41,526 nt of DNA. Source: Opitutaceae bacterium (GTDB lineage: Bacteria; Verrucomicrobiota; Verrucomicrobiia; Opitutales; Opitutaceae). The translations under genes were made by a program, and so were the position numbers. The notes beneath the pieces are model-generated. The model worked only from the letters and a program-made list of their open reading frames with translations. It was not told where the DNA came from and made no database searches. Below, in pieces: positions 35,053-41,526 of the stretch. Location of the stretch: NCBI GenBank assembly GCA_028281165.1, contig JANQKI010000246.1, forward strand, positions 1 to 41,526, read 5' to 3'. Every line of letters starts with the position of its first letter. The first letter of the stretch is position 1.

Positions 35053-37521
35053 TCACTCCGCTCGTAGCGTTTCAGCAGGAGTGACGGTGGTAGCTCGAAA
35101 GGAAGGTCCCAAAGAGGCCAGCAGCACGATCAGGACGATAGCCATCACAACTCCGGTAAAAGTCACCGGATCCCAAAAAGAGACGCCATAAAGCTGATCG
35201 CGAATAACCCAGCTGAGACTGAATGAGGCAATAAGCCCCAAGCTGATTCCGATTGTGGCCAGCTTTCCTCCTCGGCCGAGCACCAAGCTGAAGATGCTTT
35301 CCGTGTTAGCTCCGAGGGCTAGGCGTATACCGAATTCCTGCCTCCTTTGGGCGACAGTATAAGCGGTCACACCATAAATCCCGATTGCCGCGAGCAGGGC
35401 GGCTGCGCCTGCAAAAAGACCCAAAATACTTGTCGTCAAGCGACGCAAGAAAGATTGGCGATCACGTATGGCTTGCAGCGTTCGTATATCGGAAGGGGCA
35501 AGATTAGGATCGATTTCAGAAGCAATGCGGCGAATAGGATCTACCAAAGCGAGCGGATCGCTTTCGCTGCGAACAACTAACGTGAAATGATTAAAACCGG
35601 CTTGATAGGCAGGCATGTAGAGCGACTCTCGAGAATCGCGATCGATTCCATAGTGTTTGACATGGCTCACCACACCGACGACTTCATGCCATTCGCCCCG
35701 CTTCACTCGTTTGCCAAGAATATCCCCGTCAGGCCACCAACGTTCAGCAAAACGCTCATCCACTAGGATTACGCGTGGCGCGTTTTCATCATCGCGACTG
35801 GTAAACGCGCGACCAGCGATGAGTCGCATGCCCATTGCTTTCAAATAATCGGGGCTTACACGGCAGCACTCGGCATGTGGCTTCTTTCCTGGCTCAGCGG
35901 GTGGTTCGCCTTCCACCTCATAAGTGCTTTGCCAATTTCCAAGCAGGTTGGAACAGATGGCGGCATGCTTGACGGTGGGAAGAGGTTTAACGCGTTCCAA
36001 TAGATCTCGATAAAAAGCGCGTTTCTTGTCATCATTGTCATAGGTCTTTCCCGGAAGCGAAAGCCTTAGAGTCAAGGTGTTGTCTGGGCTGTATCCAGGA
36101 TCCGCTTCCAAGTAGCGTTGGAAGCTGCGAGCCAATAGCCCCGCTCCCGTCAAGAGAATCAAAGCCAGAGCGATCTCGGTCACTACCATGGCGTCACGCA
36201 GTCGGTGACGGCTTCGGCTCGCCGTAGCGGTTCGAGCGCTGCTTGAAGTGGCGGCGGCGGAATTGGCCAAAGACGATTGAAGGGCGGAAAACAGGCCGAA
36301 AAGAAGACCCGCTCCAAACGTGATGCCCAGAAAAAACAGAATCATGTTGCGATCGAGCATAGCCGGCTGGACCTGAGCCAGACCGAAACGATCGCCAATA
36401 GCTGCCAGCAAAGAATGGATACAAAGATAGGCAATCAGAATACCGCCACTTCCTCCCAAAATAGCGAGTATCAGATTTTCACTCAAAAGCTGCCGAATCA
36501 TTCGTATCCGGCCTGCTCCAAGGGCGCTGCGCACAGAGATTTCTTGCGATCGTTTGGAAGCCCGCACCAAAAGCAGCCCGGCGATGTTGACGCATACGAT
36601 GAGCAGGACGAAACCCACCGCGCTCATAAGTACAAGGATGCCTGGGCGAATGAAGGAAACCATACTGGCGTGATAGTCTTGAGCTGTGACTGTGTTGCCA
36701 GAATTGGTTTTTGGATACTCCTGTTGTAGATGTAAAGCCACGCGTTCCAAGTCGGCGTTGGCTTGAACTAGACTGACGTTGGGCTTCAGCTTGGCGATGC
36801 CTTGGATGCCAGGATGATTTCCCCGATTCATGAACCATCCGTGCTTCTCCAGAAGGCCGATCGGCATCCAGATGGCCGCGTTATTGTTGCGTAAAGGAGG
36901 AAAGCTAACACCCGCCGGCAGGATGCCGATAATCATGTAAGGCTCGCCATCTAGGCTGAGCGACTGGCCGACCACATTCGGGTCGCCACCATAACGCTCT
37001 TGCCACAGGGCGTGACCGAGAATGATACTTGGGACGGCGTTGAGGCGATCGTCTTCCTCCTGAAAAAGTCTACCAAGAAGAGGTTGAGCGCCTAGCAGGG
37101 GCAGCAAGTTAGAGGAGCATTGCAGAATGGAAAGACGTTCAGGCTGTCCAACGCCTGTAAGATTGTACTCCGAAAAACGATAGCAGGCCATGGTTTCGAA
37201 GGTTTCATTCATCTTCTGCCAGTCCTTAAAATTAGAATACGAGATAGACATTGGTCCAAAGGTCTGATTGGCCGGACGAATTCGCGCGAAGCGTTCAGCT
37301 TCGGGATAAGGAAGCGGACTAAGCAGAAATCCGTTCAAAAACCAGAATATGGCAACATTAGCTCCAATCCCCAGAGCCAAGGTTAGAATCGCTACAAAGG
37401 TGAATCCCTTTTCTTTGCGAAATTGCCTTAGAGCGAAACGAGCGTCGCGCCAGAAATCGAAGATGAGCCTGTTTGCCCAGCCTTTTTGTCCTGAATCGAT
37501 TGGAGCGCGCGTTGAATCCAT
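35053..37521 (-). CDS. ADOP-family FtsX-domain permease, second copy
   Basis: 822 residues, an orphan permease of the MacB/FtsX type with two permease modules. The N-terminus carries the family signature 'FALRQFRKEKGFTFVAILTLALGIGANVAIF', followed by 'PLPYPEAERFARI', 'NVVGQSLSLDGEPYMIIGILP' and, in the C-terminal FtsX domain, 'RRQEFGIRLALGAN'. It is a better match to the ADOP consensus than the permease at 5715-8135 and only distantly like it. No ATP-binding protein gene is adjacent. It is a single-gene unit with its own upstream inverted repeats (37525-37536, 37556-37574). Substrate unknown; lipoprotein release, peptide export or toxin resistance are the usual roles proposed for the superfamily. 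Confidence 0.93.
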   Translation of the reverse strand: MDSTRAPIDSGQKGWANRLIFDFWRDARFALRQFRKEKGFTFVAILTLALGIGANVAIFWFLNGFLLSPLPYPEAERFARIRPANQTFGPMSISYSNFKDWQKMNETFETMACYRFSEYNLTGVGQPERLSILQCSSNLLPLLGAQPLLGRLFQEEDDRLNAVPSIILGHALWQERYGGDPNVVGQSLSLDGEPYMIIGILPAGVSFPPLRNNNAAIWMPIGLLEKHGWFMNRGNHPGIQGIAKLKPNVSLVQANADLERVALHLQQEYPKTNSGNTVTAQDYHASMVSFIRPGILVLMSAVGFVLLIVCVNIAGLLLVRASKRSQEISVRSALGAGRIRMIRQLLSENLILAILGGSGGILIAYLCIHSLLAAIGDRFGLAQVQPAMLDRNMILFFLGITFGAGLLFGLFSALQSSLANSAAATSSSARTATASRSRHRLRDAMVVTEIALALILLTGAGLLARSFQRYLEADPGYSPDNTLTLRLSLPGKTYDNDDKKRAFYRDLLERVKPLPTVKHAAICSNLLGNWQSTYEVEGEPPAEPGKKPHAECCRVSPDYLKAMGMRLIAGRAFTSRDDENAPRVILVDERFAERWWPDGDILGKRVKRGEWHEVVGVVSHVKHYGIDRDSRESLYMPAYQAGFNHFTLVVRSESDPLALVDPIRRIASEIDPNLAPSDIRTLQAIRDRQSFLRRLTTSILGLFAGAAALLAAIGIYGVTAYTVAQRRQEFGIRLALGANTESIFSLVLGRGGKLATIGISLGLIASFSLSWVIRDQLYGVSFWDPVTFTGVVMAIVLIVLLASLGPSFRATTVTPAETLRAE

Positions 37522-37524
37522 AGC

Positions 37525-37574
37525 AGAGGAACCTCTTTTTCAAGCGAGAGGAAGCGAACGCGATTTCCGCGTTC
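37525..37574 (-). promoter_or_regulatory. Inverted repeats upstream of the second permease gene
   Basis: The 12-bp palindrome AGAGGAACCTCT (37525-37536) contains the probable Shine-Dalgarno GAGG, and GAACGCG-ATTTC-CGCGTTC (37556-37574) follows. They could be a translational hairpin and an operator; there is no further evidence. Confidence 0.35.
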
Positions 37575-37635
37575 ATAACCTTGAATACTCCGATCCAGGC
37601 TTATCGTTACAAAAAATCGATAGAAGTTTAGAGAT

Positions 37636-37912
37636 TAGAAGCCATCTCATAAATAGTCATGCGCCTCGCTCAATCAGATATAGCTCAGAGCGAGGCGTGC
37701 TTGAAGAGCGAATACCTGAAGGTATTTGTCTTCAAGCAGAACGCGGCTCTGGGCCATATCTGGTTGAGCCCGAACGGGTTGCTGCCGAAATGGCCTTCAG
37801 CCGCGTTAGCTCTGCCGACAAATACCTTCGGGTATTCGCTCGGCAGAGCCGCCTTGCTGGCAGGCCATTTCGGCAGCAACGAGGTGTATGATTATTTATG
37901 AGATGGCTTCTA
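37636..37912. mobile_element. 277-bp MITE-like element with terminal inverted repeats and nested hairpins
   Basis: The ends 37636-37655 and 37893-37912 are perfect 20-bp inverted repeats including a flanking TA, so a TA target duplication around 37638-37910 is likely; similarity runs inward to about 35 bp with four transitions. Inside are: a 10-bp stem at 37662-37671/37688-37697; a long stem with TGAA loop at 37699-37737; a 10-bp stem closed by a C(TTCG)G tetraloop at 37809-37849; a 9-bp pair at 37740-37748/37799-37807; and a perfect 15-bp pair at 37781-37795/37863-37877 that competes with the previous one. The two long hairpins are near-reverse complements of each other. No transposase is encoded, so it would move in trans. 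The TA target and end form recall IS5- or IS630-like transposons, but I cannot name the family. Confidence 0.75.
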
Positions 37913-38212
37913 GTAGAATTTCCGAGAATCGCGCCTATTTTGAAAAGCGATTTCAATGCTTTTGGAATGTCATCCATTCACGGATACGATAATTCTCCAG
38001 AAAATCTTGTCCGTGACACGGTATCTGGTAATTTAGCGAGAAGTTGGCTTGAAAAGTAAGATAAACGGCTGGAAAGCAATGAACAGCCTGCCCTATCCTT
38101 CCATTCTTTAACCGCTTTTCGCTATAAAGAAACTCGCTGCTCTTACAAATGTCAGCTTCAGTCGATGATCGAAGAAAAACTTAATTTTGGCCGTTTTCTC
38201 TTGCAAAAAGCT

Positions 38213-38236
38213 CATTTCCTACAATTGTAGGAAATG
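38213..38236. promoter_or_regulatory. Perfect 24-bp palindrome at the ExbD gene start
   Basis: CATTTCCTACAA-TTGTAGGAAATG is perfectly symmetrical and contains TACAAT, a possible -10, and a possible upstream ATG at 38234. It could be an operator over the promoter or a hairpin over the translation start. Confidence 0.55.
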
Positions 38237-38254
38237 GCGTGTTTAAAGTGTGCC

Positions 38255-38659
38255 ATGAAAGCTAGGCTATCTAAAGGATCGGGCAAACAAACGGAGACTA
38301 TCAATATCTCTCCACTGATCGATATGGTATTCATTCTCCTGATATTCTTTATCGTGACAACCGTTTTCGTGGAGGAGAAAGGAATGGCAATGAATACGCC
38401 AGATGTGGCTCCACCGACAACCGAAGACACAAAACCGATCATCGTCGAATTGAGAGAGAATGGAGCGATTTACTTCGAAGGAAAAGAAGTAGGACTAGCA
38501 GGCTTGACGGGAGTTCTGGGTAGCAAAGCAGCGAATGATGGGGGATCTGTTTTGATAAGAAGCGAAGAGACAGTTGTCATTCAAAGGATTGCTGAGGTAA
38601 TGGATATTTGCCGGACAATAGGAGCAAAGAAAACAGTCCTTAATGTAGAAAGGAAATAA
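38255..38659 (+). CDS. ExbD/TolR-family biopolymer transport protein, orphan
   Basis: 134 residues from the ATG at 38255. The upstream in-frame ATG at 38234 lies inside a perfect palindrome with its AGGA only one base away; the later start gives the family-typical N-terminus. One membrane helix (about 18-38) carries the essential Asp in 'INISPLIDMVFILLIFF', through which ExbD couples proton flow to TonB. The periplasmic part is the usual small domain ('PIIVELRENGAIYFEGKEV', 'VLIRSEETVVIQRIAEVMD'). ExbD normally works with ExbB and TonB, yet neither gene is adjacent, so the partners must be elsewhere. It could energise one of the TonB receptors of the window, but linkage gives no proof. Confidence 0.9.
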   Translation: MKARLSKGSGKQTETINISPLIDMVFILLIFFIVTTVFVEEKGMAMNTPDVAPPTTEDTKPIIVELRENGAIYFEGKEVGLAGLTGVLGSKAANDGGSVLIRSEETVVIQRIAEVMDICRTIGAKKTVLNVERK

Positions 38660-38662
38660 AAC

Positions 38663-38691
38663 CCTTTTTAATGGACCGACATCCAAAAAGG
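38663..38691. terminator. Hairpin between convergent ExbD and MreB-like genes
   Basis: CCTTTTT (38663-38669) pairs with AAAAAGG (38685-38691), with TGG/CCA pairing inside. With T- and A-rich arms it could act as a bidirectional terminator for the two converging genes. Confidence 0.4.
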
Positions 38692-38753
38692 CAATGTGAG
38701 AGATTAGAATTTCAATCACTAGGGTCCCTTGTGTGCCAATGCTAGTTCGACCC

Positions 38754-39773
38754 TTACTTCTTTTTCGGCTTATGCTCCACAAACTCGATCAAAGAAGATA
38801 GCTGCGATAGAATTTCAATAGTACCATCATATGCAGCTCGACTAGAGTTTGTATAACTCAATACTTCCTTTCCCAAGTGCTTTTCTAGTATTTTAGCGAA
38901 ACCGGGCACATTAGAAAAACTTCCAGTGAAGTGAATTGGGGAGGCATTAAGCTGTATACGCTTTGATTTATCAATCTGATGCAAACATTTCGAGTAAACT
39001 TGACGGATTTTCAGAATTGTTGGAGTACAAGCCCTAGACGTCATTGAAGCGTCAATACGCTGGGCAGATTCTCTACCCACTTCGATCGAGGCAATCCAGG
39101 ATTCCCATCCAATTGTGTCAATCGAAGAATCAAAACCGGTGCTGAGCAAATGCGACTCCAAAGATTTGGACTCAGGGACAAATCCCATGGTCTCATTAGC
39201 ATATATTGCAATGTCCTGAATGATGGAGTCGAAACCGATTGGAGCGAACTCCAATGCGACGATACCAGCCAAGCTGATTACAGAAAAGACCATCCAATCT
39301 CTTTCGAAGTGGAGAAGAACACGTAATTCAGGTAGCTCGATTTTCAGACCTAGTCCGATAGCTGCAGCCATAGGTCCTTCCAGCAGCATAAGATCACGTG
39401 CACCGGCACTGGTGGCTGATTCTTTGAATGCTCTTTTGATTGTATCAATATTGAGCTGGCCACTCAATACAACCCTTGGAGGTACAAATTTCCAAGGTAA
39501 ATATTTCTTAAAGCAGTACCGAAAAAAGGCTTCAACCAAATCGAAATCCCACGGCATGCCGAGTTTAAATATATTATGTACAGCAATATTCCCAGGCTCT
39601 TTTCCAGCCATTTCCTTGGCTTCGCCTCCGACGGCAAGGATCCTCTTAGTAGAAGAATGGATAGCAACGTAAGCCGGAACAATGGTCATGTTTTCACGAC
39701 TAGTTCCAATTTGTATGTAGTCACTCGAAACATACAATGCCACATCAATGCCAAATTTTCCGAAAATATTCAT
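38754..39773 (-). CDS. Divergent MreB-like actin-family protein, probably without ATP-binding motifs
   Basis: 339 residues aligning by eye with MreB over most of its length: 'RILAVGGEAKEMAGKEPGNI' (MreB 'LAVGHEAKEMLGRTPGNI'), 'PPRVVLSGQL', 'AFKESATSAGARDLMLLEGPMAAAIGLGL' (MreB '[29 protein letters not shown]') and 'VISLAGIV'. But the phosphate-binding loops differ. Phosphate 1 'GIDLGTANT' reads 'GIDVALYVSS', phosphate 2 'DIGGGTTE' reads 'HFERDWMVF', and the adenosine motif 'LTGGGALL' reads 'FTGSFSNVPG'. So it likely cannot bind ATP normally and may act as a regulator or partner of true MreB, or be decaying. It is full length without stops, which argues against a pseudogene. Confidence 0.85.
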   Translation of the reverse strand: MNIFGKFGIDVALYVSSDYIQIGTSRENMTIVPAYVAIHSSTKRILAVGGEAKEMAGKEPGNIAVHNIFKLGMPWDFDLVEAFFRYCFKKYLPWKFVPPRVVLSGQLNIDTIKRAFKESATSAGARDLMLLEGPMAAAIGLGLKIELPELRVLLHFERDWMVFSVISLAGIVALEFAPIGFDSIIQDIAIYANETMGFVPESKSLESHLLSTGFDSSIDTIGWESWIASIEVGRESAQRIDASMTSRACTPTILKIRQVYSKCLHQIDKSKRIQLNASPIHFTGSFSNVPGFAKILEKHLGKEVLSYTNSSRAAYDGTIEILSQLSSLIEFVEHKPKKK

Positions 39774-39860
39774 TCTACACAGAACAGTTAAAGAAATTGA
39801 ATTCTCTGAAAAAAGCTAGATAAACAAAAACGAAGAATAAAAATCGAGTAAGTATTTCTT

Positions 39861-40901
39861 TCAAATTTCTAGCGTTGCATCGGATTTGCTTCTAATGAAT
39901 TCTCTCCACTGTTCGGGCGTGTATCGAAAACTTCGAGTACGGCTGCCATTCGCTATGCCAATGTTAAATCGATACCCCACAGTGATAATAATGATGTCGC
40001 GTTCGAAAATTTTGGATTCGTTAGCAAATGCGATACGAGCAACTTCAAGGGCATATCTATCCAATTTTTCAATACGGTACGGCGAAAAGGCTGTGATGTC
40101 CAAGTGCCGAATCACGTTCTTGCCTGTTGAATTACTATAGCTTCGAGTGACTTTATCGTGAACACCTACGATTTTAATCGATTCATGACTTTCAAGTGTT
40201 TGGTACAACTCAACGACTTCAGTCAGATCTAACCCGAGATTCCTTACGAATTTACCAAGGTAGCCAATAAGTAAGATCGCAAGGGCAGCCAAAGTTCCAA
40301 GAGCTACGAAATGGCCTTTCCAAAAAGGAGTTGAAGTCACTGGAACATCGACTTTCGAACGCACTACGTAAGTGCCACAGAAAAGATCATGCAGAGATTG
40401 ACGTGTTTTGCTATTGAATACATAAAGGTATAAAATGCACAAACCTCCACCAAACAGGACGAGACTGATGAGGATTTGAATGGTAAAATTGTTGTATTTG
40501 GCTGGAAGAACGAGACCATTGAGAAAATAGGGACAAGCCAATATTGAATAACGAACTAGGGAGCGGCTTAATGAAATCTGCTGATTTCCGGCGTCGACCA
40601 CTTTTATAGACATCAGCCGTTTGCCCAAAGTCTGCCCACTGCCTAAGGTAGAATTGAGCAGACCAAAATAAGTGAGGGCGATTACGAAACCGAAAAGACG
40701 TCCCCATTCACCTAGACTTATGAAGAAATCAATAAAAATAAATCCTAGAATACTTCCAAGAATAGCTAGCAATAATCCATCTATAAGAAAAGCGAATGAC
40801 CGAGGCCAAAAGCCAGCAATCGGCCTGGCATTTGTGTTAGAAGATTGTTTGCTCTGCGTATTGTATAATTCAGGACTGGGAATTTCTGAAGGATCTGACA
40901 C
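39861..40901 (-). CDS. RDD-family membrane protein
   Basis: 346 residues from a GTG start. A soluble, polar N-terminus (about 1-30) leads to an RDD domain with the namesake region 'RSFAFLIDGLLLAILG' and later 'GQTLGKRLMSIKVVD' and 'RQSLHDLFCGTYVV'. There are about five helices, the last at about 195-215, followed by a C-terminal soluble domain (about 220-346) without a recognised fold. RDD proteins are proposed as membrane transporters, some with sodium/proton antiport; function here is unknown. It is 23 bp downstream of the rhomboid gene on the same strand, so the two are probably cotranscribed. Confidence 0.85.
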   Translation of the reverse strand: MSDPSEIPSPELYNTQSKQSSNTNARPIAGFWPRSFAFLIDGLLLAILGSILGFIFIDFFISLGEWGRLFGFVIALTYFGLLNSTLGSGQTLGKRLMSIKVVDAGNQQISLSRSLVRYSILACPYFLNGLVLPAKYNNFTIQILISLVLFGGGLCILYLYVFNSKTRQSLHDLFCGTYVVRSKVDVPVTSTPFWKGHFVALGTLAALAILLIGYLGKFVRNLGLDLTEVVELYQTLESHESIKIVGVHDKVTRSYSNSTGKNVIRHLDITAFSPYRIEKLDRYALEVARIAFANESKIFERDIIIITVGYRFNIGIANGSRTRSFRYTPEQWREFIRSKSDATLEI

Positions 40902-40924
40902 GAGGCTAAGAATTTTTAGTTTAC

Positions 40925-41526
40925 CTATTTTTGAGCGAGCCAGTCGCTTAAGGATTCATTATCCCATTCCGTAAGTTTAACGATCCCTCTGCGCAGGAAA
41001 ACGACTCCTATCACTAAGCCTGCCAGAAAGCCTCCAATATGGGCCCAGGCCGCTACGCCACTATCACCAGTGAGGACGCGGAAAAAATCAATGACAAGCC
41101 AGATTGAAGACAAGCCCCATAATGGCATTTCAAAAGTGCCAGCTCGGAAAAATAGAAAATAAAAAATACCGACACCGTTTCTTGGATACATGGCAGTTGC
41201 CATACCGATGATTCCGTTAATTGCCCCACTCGCTCCTACAGCAGGATCTCCATCCATAACATTATGGACGATTGCGGCAGAAAGCCCAAATCCAAAGTAA
41301 AGAAGAGGATATATTAGGTTGCTGGTGTTGCCACAGATAGCGTTACCGAAAACCCATAGGAACATCATGTTGCCAAACAGATGCCACAACCCCGCATGTA
41401 CAAATACATGACCTATCATCCCGAATGGATTCCACCCATTTAAAACCCATCCATAAACCAAATCGCCATCCGAAAATATAAGAAAAAGCGAGATAAGACT
41501 AGTCATTCCGATCAGTATCCAGTTGG
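40925..41526 (-). CDS. Rhomboid-family intramembrane serine protease (5' partial)
   Basis: The frame is open to the right edge: 'NWILIG' before the first Met at 41506 fits the first rhomboid helix, so the start lies outside. Catalytic Ser is in 'GASGAI' and His in 'AWAHIGGFLAG'; the conserved 'HVFVHAGLWHLFGNMMFLWVFG' (His and Asn in helix 2) precedes them. About six membrane helices are present. Rhomboids cut single-pass membrane proteins inside the bilayer. It is followed by the RDD gene; substrates are unknown. It is likely a standard GlpG/GluP-type bacterial rhomboid. Confidence 0.92.
   Translation of the reverse strand, partial: NWILIGMTSLISLFLIFSDGDLVYGWVLNGWNPFGMIGHVFVHAGLWHLFGNMMFLWVFGNAICGNTSNLIYPLLYFGFGLSAAIVHNVMDGDPAVGASGAINGIIGMATAMYPRNGVGIFYFLFFRAGTFEMPLWGLSSIWLVIDFFRVLTGDSGVAAWAHIGGFLAGLVIGVVFLRRGIVKLTEWDNESLSDWLAQK

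Larger units (their letters stand above)
37522..38254. other. Long gene-free region
   Basis: A 733-bp stretch without a supportable gene. It holds the upstream inverted repeats of the permease gene, the 277-bp structured element at 37636-37912, and about 300 bp of AT-rich DNA in which I could not identify anything before the palindrome at 38213-38236. Open frames across the element run on both strands because of its symmetry and are not believed to be genes. Confidence 0.6.

Noticed and set aside
37740-37812. Possible integron attC site inside the structured element
   Set aside because: The GTTRRRY and RYYYAAC core sites are not both present in the required places.
37349-37977. Several open frames on both strands across the structured element
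   Set aside because: They come from the symmetrical, stop-poor palindromes; the translations are repetitive and match no family.

Overview
The window looks like chromosomal DNA of a Gram-negative verrucomicrobium, probably of the Opitutae (Puniceicoccales/Opitutales, Pelagicoccus-like). This is inferred from gene content: TonB-dependent receptors without SusD partners, one of them opening with a mature N-terminus rich in Glu and an 'ELSPFTVDGSED'-type box; two ADOP/MacB-type orphan permeases; tandem LacI regulators; Tat-exported Gfo/Idh/MocA oxidoreductase; ThuA, PQQ-propeller and HEAT-repeat lipoproteins. Shine-Dalgarno sequences are often weak or absent, and several GTG/TTG starts occur. 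I saw no rRNA, tRNA or CRISPR array.

Layout. 1-3902: the 3' part of a large hybrid two-component sensor. 3972-10227 (minus strand): a histidine kinase/NarL-type regulator pair, followed by a duplicated-FtsX permease, an exported TPR-TlpA fusion and a small exported thioredoxin. GTCATG-type boxes lie upstream of both the kinase operon and the permease operon, so this block looks like one regulon. 10333-16037: Gfo/Idh oxidoreductase, malate synthase G, a GH43-like glycosidase, a MOSC protein and a YkgJ-type cysteine-cluster protein. 16319-20195: a di-heme cytochrome c peroxidase, then an OmpR/EnvZ-type two-component pair. 20448-26339: a large TonB receptor divergent from two tandem LacI regulators, probably a carbohydrate-uptake locus. 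26481-31225: PQQ propeller protein, HEAT lipoprotein and a second, divergent TonB receptor.

31398-34004 is the most unusual coding part: a trypsin-like protease with no signal peptide, divergent from an SGNH-hydrolase-like protein that is followed at 17 bp by a small three-helix membrane protein. No common role is known to me; a conflict or effector cassette is an inference. 34106-37521 holds a ThuA protein and a second orphan permease.

37636-37912 is a non-coding 277-bp element with perfect 20-bp terminal inverted repeats and several strong nested hairpins, some mutually exclusive; it looks like a MITE or a structured mobile repeat. 38255-41526 holds an orphan ExbD, a divergent MreB-like protein that has lost nucleotide-binding motifs, an RDD membrane protein and a rhomboid protease cut by the right edge.
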